DNA of 17,005 nt from the NCBI GenBank assembly GCA_012516225.1, contig JAAYWX010000254.1, forward strand, positions 1 through 17,005, written 5' to 3'. Numbering within the stretch: position 1 is the stretch's first letter; every line of letters starts with the position of its first letter. The position numbers and the translations under genes were made by a program. This document shows positions 6,020 through 13,373 of this stretch, piece after piece. Under the pieces are notes generated by a model, which did no database searches, was not told the origin of the DNA, and saw nothing but the letters and a program-made list of their open reading frames with translations. This DNA comes from Clostridiales bacterium. Its GTDB lineage: Bacteria; Bacillota; Clostridia; Oscillospirales; Oscillospiraceae.

Positions 6020-6713
6020 AGCAACGCTTGAGTGCAGAGGGCTTTCAAAATATTATGGTTTGAATGCCGCACTGCATAATGTAAACATAAGCTTGCCGGA
6101 AGGTAAAATTATAGGACTTCTTGGACCGAATGGCAGCGGTAAAACCACGCTGATTAAACTTGCCAGCGGACTGCTTACTCCAACGGAAGGTGAAATTCTT
6201 GTTTGCGGGTGCAAACCGGGGATTGAAAGCAAGGCACTTGTGTCTTATCTTCCCGAACGCACATATCTTCCGGACTGGATGACAGTGCTGGACTGCTTAA
6301 AACTTTTTCAGGACTTCTATGCCGATTTTGACTATGAAAGAGCGGTTTCGATGCTACAGCGCCTGCAGGTTCCGGCACACGCAAGAATGAAGACGCTCTC
6401 TAAAGGCACAAGGGAAAAAGTGCAGCTCGTGCTGGTTATGTCACGCAGAGCGAGACTTTATCTGCTTGACGAACCCATAGGCGGCGTTGACCCTGCCGCG
6501 CGGGACTACATTCTTGGAACAATCCTCCGTAATTACTGTGAAGAATCTACTGTATTGATATCGACCCACCTTATCGCAGATGTCGAGAAGATCCTTGATG
6601 AGTTTATTTTCATACAGAATGGACAGGTCGTATCCTATGCCTCGACGGACAGTCTGCGCGAGGATTTGGGCAAGTCAATAGACGAGTACTTCAGGGAGGT
6701 TTTTAGATGTTAG
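6012..6713 (+). CDS. ABC transporter ATPase, YtrB-like
   Basis: This is the ATP-hydrolysing subunit of a small two-gene ABC system. Of 233 residues, Walker A is GPNGSGKTT (38-46), the signature is the variant LSKGT (129-133), Walker B is LYLLDEP (149-155) and the switch His is in STH (H186). The Q-loop region reads YLPER, with Glu in place of the usual Gln, as often in this family. The start at 6012 is chosen over an in-frame ATG at 5979: it has GGGGAGG upstream and gives the ATG-AGTGA overlap with the repressor stop. The C-terminal DEYFREVFRC tail fits YtrB-like ATPases. It overlaps the next gene by 7 nt, so the subunits are probably made in equal amounts. Substrate unknown. Confidence 0.9.
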   Translation: MSEATLECRGLSKYYGLNAALHNVNISLPEGKIIGLLGPNGSGKTTLIKLASGLLTPTEGEILVCGCKPGIESKALVSYLPERTYLPDWMTVLDCLKLFQDFYADFDYERAVSMLQRLQVPAHARMKTLSKGTREKVQLVLVMSRRARLYLLDEPIGGVDPAARDYILGTILRNYCEESTVLISTHLIADVEKILDEFIFIQNGQVVSYASTDSLREDLGKSIDEYFREVFRC

Positions 6714-7594
6714 GTAAGTTGATAAAATATGATTTTAGATCGCTTTCGCGAATTTTGTTTCCTACCCAAATAGCTATGCTCGGAGCGACAATTATTGCGA
6801 CGCTTGGATTTTTGTTCAACGTCAGAATTGATCTTTCCGGAGCTTCCATGAACGGCGGAATAGGCTTGCTGCGGATAATAATAGGATTTTTAAGCGGAAT
6901 AATGGTTCTTGGAATAATAGCTGCGTCTTTCCTGGTTGCGTTTATAATATTCCAGCGTTTTTATAAGAGCCTTATGAGTGATGAAGGCTACCTTACATTT
7001 ACTCTGCCGGTAACTACAACGGATATACTGTGGTCAAAGCTTATAACAGCAATGCTGTGGACTATAATCAGCGGGGTAGTAATATTTATATGCATAAATA
7101 TATTTTTGGTTTTAGGTACAAGCCGAAGAGTTGTTTTTAATTTTGAGATTTACAGGGAAATATCCCGCTTTATCCATGAAGCGTTCCAGACAATAGGCGG
7201 CAAACTGACAGTACCTATGATTGAGTTTGTTCTGCTGTCGCTGGTTTCTCTTGCTTACAGCATTCTCCATGTTTACCTTGCTCTTATTATTGGCGGGATA
7301 GTATCGCAGAAACACAAGGTTTTGGCGGGAATAGGATTTTATTTCGCCATAAGCATGATTGTGGGGACAATATCCTCTGTCGTGCAATACTTTATCGGCG
7401 AACCGCTGCTCAGCAGGTTCAACGCCCTTGAGGGAGTACCATTTGATTCAAGGACTCCTATCGAAATATATGACATCATCTTTTCTGCCTCGCAGCCCTA
7501 TTATTGGTTTATGCTGATATTTATGCTGGCTTTGTCCGCGGCATTTTTCATACTCTGCCATTATTTGCTGAAAAATAAGCTGAACCTTGAGTAA
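6707..7594 (+). CDS. ABC-type membrane subunit partner of the YtrB-like ATPase
   Basis: This 295-residue membrane protein has about six to seven hydrophobic segments (near 20-38, 50-80, 110-140, 175-200, 205-230 and 265-290) after a short cytosolic start, MLGKLIKYDFRSLSRI, common in YtrC/ABC-2-like partners of GntR-linked ATPases. GGGAGG precedes the ATG at 6707. It is last in the operon and a strong terminator follows within 35 bp. It has no solute-binding domain or signal peptide, so export or membrane-stress sensing fits better than import. The substrate cannot be named from sequence. Confidence 0.85.
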   Translation: MLGKLIKYDFRSLSRILFPTQIAMLGATIIATLGFLFNVRIDLSGASMNGGIGLLRIIIGFLSGIMVLGIIAASFLVAFIIFQRFYKSLMSDEGYLTFTLPVTTTDILWSKLITAMLWTIISGVVIFICINIFLVLGTSRRVVFNFEIYREISRFIHEAFQTIGGKLTVPMIEFVLLSLVSLAYSILHVYLALIIGGIVSQKHKVLAGIGFYFAISMIVGTISSVVQYFIGEPLLSRFNALEGVPFDSRTPIEIYDIIFSASQPYYWFMLIFMLALSAAFFILCHYLLKNKLNLE

Positions 7595-7626
7595 AGAGAA
7601 AAATCTCAAATAATGAGAAAACAGTA

Positions 7627-7663
7627 AATAAAAGTCCTTAGACAATGTCTAAGGACTTTTATT
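7627..7663. terminator. Bidirectional-looking terminator after the GntR-ABC operon
   Basis: A 17-bp perfect stem (AATAAAAGTCCTTAGAC with its complement) encloses a 3-nt loop, with A-rich and T-rich outer ends, 32 bp past the membrane-subunit stop. It ends the plus-strand operon. Confidence 0.88.
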
Positions 7664-7973
7664 AAATATTAAATGGCAACACTAACTATGCCGAAACGGT
7701 ATCCGCACTCAAAGAGTCAATTTAAGCAATTAATTTATGTATAATAAGATGGCTGCAAAATACCCTGTATGAAGGACTTGCACAGGGGAACTATCGGTGG
7801 TAAGTCATTGCTATCAAGGTTAATCTGTGTGCAGAATGTTGCTGATACTCAAAATATTAGAACAGAAGCTAACACGCATATTGTTCGGCTTTTAAAAAAT
7901 CATTTTTGAGGGTTATGTGGGTATGGCTTTTACAATCATGTTTTACGATAAAATTTTCCGAGTCATGATACGG
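7664..7973. other. 310-bp gap with no supported gene
   Basis: A plus-strand frame open for about 50 codons, from its ATG at 7769, ends at TGA near 7910 but has no ribosome site and no recognisable motif. It could be remnant coding sequence. No obvious terminator for the minus-strand hydrogenase operon, which ends at 7974, was found; a 7-bp hairpin (7981-7999) overlaps its last codons but lacks a minus-strand T-tract. Confidence 0.5.
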
Positions 7974-9407
7974 TCATTTTAGGACGCTTATTGCGTCCTT
8001 TATTGTTTTTTCGTAGGCTTCCCGGCCGTACTTGTCAACCTGTTCTTTATCTTTTTCTCCATGTGTAAGGCAGCCCGCTCCGGCTATGCAACCCCCAACA
8101 CAAGCCATGCCTTCCACAAAGTTTGCGTCTAATCTGCCGGCACGCAGTTTCAGCAGAGCTGTCCGGCATTCTTCAATACCATCGCACGAAACCGGCTGGT
8201 AATCGAAATCAGATATACCGTTTTCCTTAAGGCCTTCCCTTACCGCATCTGCGAGCCCTCCGCTGCGGGCGAAAATCCTGCCATAGTATGAGGCGTTATC
8301 GAGTACGTCTTCCGGAGCGGCTTCTATTTCCATTATGTCTATTCCCTTCCCGTCAAACAAAGCCTGAAGTTCCTCAAAAGTTATGGCGCTGTCCACATAC
8401 GGGCGGACAGACTCTTTTTGAACCTCGGACTTTTTTGCAGTGCACGGTCCTATAAAGACAACTTTCGCATCTTTATCCCTCGTCTTTATATATTTGCCGA
8501 GGGCCGCCATCGGAGAGAGGTTATGCGATATATGCTCAGACAGATCCGGGAATGCTTGATTTATATATTTGACAAACGCAGGGCAGCAGGAACTTGTCAA
8601 AAATCCTCTTTCATACAGTTCGAGGCTTTCAGCATCTGCAACCATGTCCGCTCCGAGCGCCGTTTCAACAACGGAGAAAAAACCGAGTTGCTTTATTCCT
8701 GCAATAACCTGCCCGAGTTTGGCATAAGTAAACTGGCTTGAAATAGAAGGTGCTACCAATGCATAAACCTTGTATTCGGTATTTCCCTTGCTTTTTTTCA
8801 GTAAATCTATTACTTCAAGGATAAATGATTTATCCATTATTGCACCGAACGGGCACTGATAAACACAGGCACCGCACTCTATGCATTTGCTGTTGTCAAT
8901 TTGAGCAATTTTATCTTCGCTCATAGTGATTGCTTTGACCTTGCAAGCGTTTTCACAAGGACGTTTCCTGCTTATTATTGCAGTATACGGACAGACTTTT
9001 GCACAACGGCCGCATTCTATACATTTGTTTTTATCTATAACAGCTTTTTGATCACGGTCAAAGAAGATAGCTCCGCGCGGGCAGGCTTCCTCACAGCGGT
9101 GTGCGATACAGCCGCGGCAGGATTCGGTTATCTCATATCCGCTTACCGGACATTCGTCACAGGCAATATCAATAACTTCATTAATGTTCGGATTAGACTT
9201 ATCTCCGCCGGATGCCAGTTTTACCCTCTCGGCAATAATCGCCCTTTCTTTATATACACAGCACCTCATTGTGGGCGTTTTCCCAGGTACTATTGTTTTA
9301 GGTATTTCCGTAATGTTTTCAAGCAGTTCATCATTAAACGCAAGCCGCGCAACTTCCTTCAGAACTTGGTATTTAAGGTATTGTACCTTTGTATCGAATT
9401 TTCTCAT
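7974..9407 (-). CDS. [FeFe]-hydrogenase, group B-like, with ferredoxin domains
   Basis: This probably catalyses reversible H2 oxidation or proton reduction. H-cluster motifs in the 477-residue protein are L1 TSSCCPAF (271-278), L2 GPCTAKK (320-326) and L3 EGMACVGGC (432-440); ligands are C275, C322, C436 and C440, and C274 keeps the proton-relay cysteine position. The N-terminal half carries ferredoxin-type motifs at C97-C109, C129-C139 and C175-C185, plus extra cysteines (C49, C50, C83, C86, C151, C155). This matches monomeric group B enzymes of Clostridia; CPAF rather than CPxW argues against group A. The ATG at 9407 has CCGGAGG about 9 bp upstream, in the 18-bp gap after the phosphatase. 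The maturases HydE, HydF and HydG are not in the window. It is last in the rex operon. Confidence 0.88.
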   Translation of the reverse strand: MRKFDTKVQYLKYQVLKEVARLAFNDELLENITEIPKTIVPGKTPTMRCCVYKERAIIAERVKLASGGDKSNPNINEVIDIACDECPVSGYEITESCRGCIAHRCEEACPRGAIFFDRDQKAVIDKNKCIECGRCAKVCPYTAIISRKRPCENACKVKAITMSEDKIAQIDNSKCIECGACVYQCPFGAIMDKSFILEVIDLLKKSKGNTEYKVYALVAPSISSQFTYAKLGQVIAGIKQLGFFSVVETALGADMVADAESLELYERGFLTSSCCPAFVKYINQAFPDLSEHISHNLSPMAALGKYIKTRDKDAKVVFIGPCTAKKSEVQKESVRPYVDSAITFEELQALFDGKGIDIMEIEAAPEDVLDNASYYGRIFARSGGLADAVREGLKENGISDFDYQPVSCDGIEECRTALLKLRAGRLDANFVEGMACVGGCIAGAGCLTHGEKDKEQVDKYGREAYEKTIKDAISVLK

Positions 9408-9425
9408 AATAAAATGCGCCTCCGG

Positions 9426-10598
9426 CTAAAAATAGCTCACCTTAATTTTCTTTCCCATCTTTTTTAAACACTCCGCAAGCTGATCCACCAGCCGCATTTT
9501 AATGCTGAAATTTATAGGCAGATTCGGATTCTGGTGCGCCGGATTTACCGCCATTCCAACAAAAAAGTTAATATCCGTCGCTTCTTCGAAAAGCATTCTT
9601 GCTATAAGAGAGGCGCCGTCTCTTTTGCTGCTCCACTCTCTGTAAGATTCGTTGTCTTTAAGATAATCCTGCGCATAAGCAAGAACCCTGTTTATCGTAA
9701 TGACACCTTCCGTAGTTAAATCCACGCCCTCAATCTCTGCGATAGGCGGGATATCCTTATCTATATATTCAAGTTTGGTTTTAAGCGGTTTGTGCAGATA
9801 CTCAGCGGCTATATTTGATGTAGTTCCTCCGCAGACTATATGCTTTCCTTCCTTGGAGAAAAACAGGGACATCATTTTATTGCAGTCCGCAGGATTTGAA
9901 GGGGGTCCGATTACAAGATTCATAGGTTCGCGCCTTCGTATCTTTACTGTGCATACGGTTGTGTCGTCGCCAGGCTTTCCGCCGTAAAGTCCATAGCACT
10001 CATCAAGAAGCATAGTGGTCAGCGTTTTTGCCGTAAACCCGACATGGCAGAACGTTTTTATATATTCAATGATATTCTCCATTTTCCAGCCCAGATTTAA
10101 AGTTACCCCTATTCCGGCGTGCGGAACTCCGTCGCTCAAGGCTACAAGAATATCTCCTTCTTTTATATAAACTTTTGACTTTAATATTCTTTTTCCTGCA
10201 ATGTCAAGAGCCTCGGATGGATAATCGATGTTTTCGCCATCCCTTAAAAAGATGACTTTAGGGTTGTCATATTGGATAATTTCCGCCTCGATTCCGCCCA
10301 CTATGCGGATAATCGTAAACGTCGAATATGCAACCTGGCGAACAGAGCATACGGGCAAAGTTTGGGCTATTGTAGATACGCATTCCTCTATGCTCATATC
10401 AGCCGCCATCATTGTAGATATTATTTTTGATGTAAGTGTGGAGAGGATGCTTGCCTTGACTCCACTGCCAAGTCCGTCGGCAAGTACTATGACCATGGAA
10501 TTTTCGCCCTGCTCAATAATCTCAACATGGTCGCCGCACAGTTCCTCTCCATATTTGTTGAGGCTGTTGTAGCCTATGTCTGCGCAGAGATTATTCAT
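9426..10598 (-). CDS. SpoIIE/PP2C-type phosphatase linked to a sensory hydrogenase
   Basis: Metal-dependent Ser/Thr phosphatase domain at residues 1-220: LADGLGSGVKAS (metal Asp41), ALSDGV (Asp156) and PGDDTTV (Asp211/Asp212), as in SpoIIE-type phosphatases. It has no membrane segment, so it is cytosolic. Residues about 225-390 are an extension (starting NLVIGPPSNPADCNK) that I cannot assign. The gene overlaps hydS by 8 nt and follows it directly; such a SpoIIE-like partner beside PAS-type hydrogenases is a known arrangement in Firmicutes, and it is the likely output arm of H2 sensing. Its substrate is unknown. The start ATG at 10598 is taken because it overlaps the upstream stop. Confidence 0.87.
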   Translation of the reverse strand: MNNLCADIGYNSLNKYGEELCGDHVEIIEQGENSMVIVLADGLGSGVKASILSTLTSKIISTMMAADMSIEECVSTIAQTLPVCSVRQVAYSTFTIIRIVGGIEAEIIQYDNPKVIFLRDGENIDYPSEALDIAGKRILKSKVYIKEGDILVALSDGVPHAGIGVTLNLGWKMENIIEYIKTFCHVGFTAKTLTTMLLDECYGLYGGKPGDDTTVCTVKIRRREPMNLVIGPPSNPADCNKMMSLFFSKEGKHIVCGGTTSNIAAEYLHKPLKTKLEYIDKDIPPIAEIEGVDLTTEGVITINRVLAYAQDYLKDNESYREWSSKRDGASLIARMLFEEATDINFFVGMAVNPAHQNPNLPINFSIKMRLVDQLAECLKKMGKKIKVSYF

Positions 10599-12267
10599 CT
10601 TCCAGCGACTCCTTAAGTTTAGTTAGAGCAACTTTTGTTTCTGCGGTGGTTTCGCCCAGCAGCGAGGCAATCTCCTGTACCACGCGCATCTGTTTTTCAA
10701 TTACCCTGTCGGTTATTTCTATAGTTTTACGGCTTATTTCCTCTTTTTTCTGCCGTTCGGTTTCCTCGTCCGTAACATCACGCAGTATGCAGAGAATCAT
10801 CCTGTATACTTTGTCCAGAACAACCGTCTGTTCGATATACCGTTTGTATTCAGCCAAATAAACTCTTTTGTCACGGAGAATTCTTCCCGTTCTCAATACT
10901 TCCATAAACGGTGCCGGATCAAGAATATGCACTACGTCGTCTCCCACAATGTCGCCGGCACTCCGGATGTTAAGAATTTTCAAGGCGGCGGGATTTATCT
11001 GCTGAACTTCCAGCCGGTCATTCAAAACAATTATCCCGTTCGGGCTGTTCTTAAGAATGTTGTCCGAGAAGGTTTCCGCTTTATCCTTAAGGAAGGGAGT
11101 GCACATTGTCAGATCCGCTTTGCCTTGAAATACGGCGATTGCCTTTTCGCGGCAGGAATTATATCCGCAGCTTCCGCAATTCAGCTCATATTCGGGGGTT
11201 TTCTTTCCCATCTTGAGGAGAATTTCGTCCATCTGTGATTCGTTTGGATAAATCTGTGTTCGCTCAAGATTTGCAAAATCCCTTAATAAGGCTTCTTTAT
11301 CCGGCAGCTCACTGCAGAAATTTTCTTTTCCGGCGTATCGATCCACCTCAATATAGTCCTGCAGAGGAGTGTGGTGCTGCTTGCTTGTAACGGGGCCGCC
11401 TATGCAGCTTCCGTGGCAGGCGGACATTTCTATAAAGCATTTTGAAACTCTTCCGATGGAAATTTCCCTAAGTACGGTTATGCAGTTCTCCGTACCGTCT
11501 ACCGATATGTAACTGTATTTGTCCGAAGGAAGGTTCATTGATTTAAGAATTCCTCCTGCTGTGGGGAAAAGCCGCGCACGAATCCCGCTTTCCGCTTCAG
11601 GGGAAGGATGAAGTTCAATTTTTTCCGCTTTGAACCATGCAGAGATTTCGTCAAAAGTCAAAACACAATCGATTTCACCAGTGAATTCGTCCGCGTCATA
11701 CTTTTTTGAAATGCAGGGACCTATAAAGACAGTCTTAGCATTAGGGTATCTTTCCTTAATACTGCGGCAGTGTGCTACCATTGGGGAAACAACTTTGGCA
11801 AGGCAGGGGATAACAGCCGGAAAATGCTTTTGCACCAGAAGATTTACAGTCGGACAGGAGGTAGATATGATAATATCCTGTGTTTCGTCTTTAATAATCT
11901 CCTCGTATTGCCTTGCTACCACGGCAGCTCCGTCAGCCGTTTCTTCCGCAGCAAAAAATCCGAGCTTCTTCAGCGCATTTTCCATGCCTTTAATTCCTAC
12001 TCCCGGGAAAACCGCAGCAAAAGACGGCGCTATGCTTGCAATAACGGGAGCATCCCCATGTATAAGAGAATTCGCCTTTTCGGAATCATCCCTTATTACT
12101 TTTGCGTTTTGCGGACAGACAATAAAGCACTGACCGCAGAGAATGCATTCGTCGGGTATGATTTGCGCCTGATCTCCCGAAAAGCTGATAGATTTGACAG
12201 GGCAGTGCCTGATGCATTTATAGCAGTTTTTGCAGTTTGCCTCTTTTAAACGTATATATTCGGACAT
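10591..12267 (-). CDS. hydS: Sensory [FeFe]-hydrogenase with PAS domain (HydS-like, group C)
   Basis: Probable H2 sensor. Domains of 558 aa: 2x[4Fe-4S] ferredoxin (C12-C22, C41-C51); H-cluster core with L1 TSCPT (136-140), L2 GPCISKK (183-189) and L3 EMSACHGSC (280-288), ligands C138, C185, C284 and C288; a further four-cysteine Fe-S motif (C364, C367, C372, C389); a PAS domain (about 400-500); and a terminal coiled coil (about 500-555). L1 is TSCP, not TSCCP, so the proton-relay cysteine position holds Ser137, as in sensory enzymes with low turnover. There is no kinase or cyclase domain; the output is presumably the next gene's phosphatase. The ATG at 12267 has GGAGGAG upstream. Group C is the best fit; group D-like proteins are the alternative. 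Confidence 0.9.
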   Translation of the reverse strand: MSEYIRLKEANCKNCYKCIRHCPVKSISFSGDQAQIIPDECILCGQCFIVCPQNAKVIRDDSEKANSLIHGDAPVIASIAPSFAAVFPGVGIKGMENALKKLGFFAAEETADGAAVVARQYEEIIKDETQDIIISTSCPTVNLLVQKHFPAVIPCLAKVVSPMVAHCRSIKERYPNAKTVFIGPCISKKYDADEFTGEIDCVLTFDEISAWFKAEKIELHPSPEAESGIRARLFPTAGGILKSMNLPSDKYSYISVDGTENCITVLREISIGRVSKCFIEMSACHGSCIGGPVTSKQHHTPLQDYIEVDRYAGKENFCSELPDKEALLRDFANLERTQIYPNESQMDEILLKMGKKTPEYELNCGSCGYNSCREKAIAVFQGKADLTMCTPFLKDKAETFSDNILKNSPNGIIVLNDRLEVQQINPAALKILNIRSAGDIVGDDVVHILDPAPFMEVLRTGRILRDKRVYLAEYKRYIEQTVVLDKVYRMILCILRDVTDEETERQKKEEISRKTIEITDRVIEKQMRVVQEIASLLGETTAETKVALTKLKESLEDE

Positions 12268-12323
12268 TTAAATCTCCTCCGTTTCTACCGCTTTAACTGC
12301 TTTCGCGGCATTTCCTGTATTTG

Positions 12324-12563
12324 TTACAGCCGCGGCAGGACTTCCCTTTCGAAAAAGGCCTTGGTATCTTCAGGTGCAACTGAAAACAGCGTTTCATCAA
12401 TCTTCACGCTGACTCCCGTCTGGCAGGATCCGAGACAAAAAGTGCCGACAAGCTCCACCTTGTCCTCCAGATGGTTTTCGGAAATCAGTTTTTGAAACTG
12501 TTCGACTATCTGTCTTGAACCTTTTAAATGGCATGAACTTCCTATGCAAACAGTAAGCTTCAT
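12324..12563 (-). CDS. Small thioredoxin-like [2Fe-2S] ferredoxin
   Basis: A 79-residue electron-transfer protein of the NuoE/HydC C-terminal type. Its four cysteines, C6-x4-C11 and C43-x3-C47 (CIGSSCHLKG and CLGSCQTG), are the pattern for a [2Fe-2S] cluster in that fold. The ATG at 12563 is chosen over a longer frame (12677) that would overlap rex: AAGGAAGGA lies 8 bp upstream and the product then opens straight on the first strand. It lies between rex (28 bp) and hydS (56 bp) on the minus strand, so it may carry electrons to or from the sensor. No flavin or NADH domain is present. Confidence 0.85.
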   Translation of the reverse strand: MKLTVCIGSSCHLKGSRQIVEQFQKLISENHLEDKVELVGTFCLGSCQTGVSVKIDETLFSVAPEDTKAFFEREVLPRL

Positions 12564-12591
12564 TTGGTTTTCCTTCCTTGCAATAAAAAAT

Positions 12592-13245
12592 TTATATGGA
12601 GTTTGAATTATTTTCGCAGACCCTTTTTTCAGACAAGTGCTTTGACAATACCGCAAGTGATGCGGCCATGTTTTCATTTTTCAGCAGTACGCCTGCAGGA
12701 ACGGAAATATGCGCCGGAGCAAAGTTCCAAACAGCTCTTATTCCACTTTTAACAAGAATATCGCAAACTTCCTGGGCAGAGGCTGCCGGAACTGTTATTA
12801 TTCCTATTTCTATCTTCATTCTTTCACAGAGATTTTCCATCTTGCTTATGTGAAAAATCTGCTTTCCGCTCTCATCAATTCCGCATTTGCCGGGATCAGA
12901 ATCAAATGCCGCTACAATATTCAAACCGTATGCCTTAAACCCATCATATGACAAAAGCGCCTTTCCAAGCTTTCCAGTACCCACAAGAACCGCGTCATTG
13001 ACATTGTCATAACCTAAAAAATTTTCTATGTCCTTTATAAGCTCTGCCGCACAATAACCAACCTTTGGCTTTCCACCGTCAGAAACAGCCGCCAAATCTT
13101 TCCTGACCTGTATTTCCCCAAGCCCTAAAGCACTGCTAAGCACTTTTGCCGATATGTATATATCTTTATCCGCAGGAAGCGCCTTTAAGTACTGAAGATA
13201 AAGAGGAAGTCTTTGCAGCGCTTGAAGGGATATTTCTTTTGACAT
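12592..13245 (-). CDS. rex: Redox-sensing transcriptional repressor Rex
   Basis: Rex dimers bind DNA at low NADH and let go when NADH/NAD+ rises, controlling fermentative and hydrogen genes. The 217-residue protein has an N-terminal winged helix (SLQALQRLPLYLQYLKAL and GEIQVRKDLA) and a Rossmann NAD(H) domain with LVGTGKLGKALL (GxGxxG at 89-94) and VAAFDSDPGKCG; ITVPA near 150 and VWNFAP near 172 are further family blocks. I choose the ATG at 13245, which has GGGAGG 8 bp upstream; a longer frame starting at 13353 would include the promoter palindrome and has no ribosome site. It is first in the operon that continues to the hydrogenases. Rex control of this operon and autoregulation are inferred. 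Confidence 0.93.
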   Translation of the reverse strand: MSKEISLQALQRLPLYLQYLKALPADKDIYISAKVLSSALGLGEIQVRKDLAAVSDGGKPKVGYCAAELIKDIENFLGYDNVNDAVLVGTGKLGKALLSYDGFKAYGLNIVAAFDSDPGKCGIDESGKQIFHISKMENLCERMKIEIGIITVPAASAQEVCDILVKSGIRAVWNFAPAHISVPAGVLLKNENMAASLAVLSKHLSEKRVCENNSNSI

Positions 13246-13290
13246 ATAAAAGCCTCCCGAAGAGTCAATTTTTAATCCGGGTAAAAATGC

Positions 13291-13344
13291 CAAATAGATA
13301 ATGCTATATCGATATCCTAATATCGATATAGCATTATCTATTTG
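13291..13344. repeat. Perfect 25-bp-arm inverted repeat over the rex promoter
   Basis: Arms at 13291-13315 and 13320-13344 are perfectly complementary around a 4-nt loop (CCTA). Each arm ends in the self-complementary decamer ATATCGATAT. The element covers the rex -10 (13325-13330) and most of its spacer. After it, in the minus direction, comes GCATTTTTA, so a terminator for the exporter upstream is possible as well as an operator. It does not match the Rex consensus TTGTTAA-N4-TTAACAA. Confidence 0.95.
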
Positions 13345-13353
13345 CTTTGTCAA
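13325..13353 (-). promoter_or_regulatory. Sigma-A promoter of the rex-hydrogenase operon
   Basis: On the minus strand the -35 is TTGACA (13348-13353), the spacer 17 bp and the -10 TATATC (13325-13330). The -10 lies inside the large palindrome, so protein binding or cruciform extrusion there would affect initiation. A half Rex-like site TTGTTAA lies at 13359-13365. Confidence 0.75.
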
Positions 13354-13373
13354 TATGTTTGTTAAAATTTCAG

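Noticed and set aside
7769..7912. Short gene in the gap before the hydrogenase
   Set aside because: The frame is open, but there is no ribosome site, promoter or recognisable motif.
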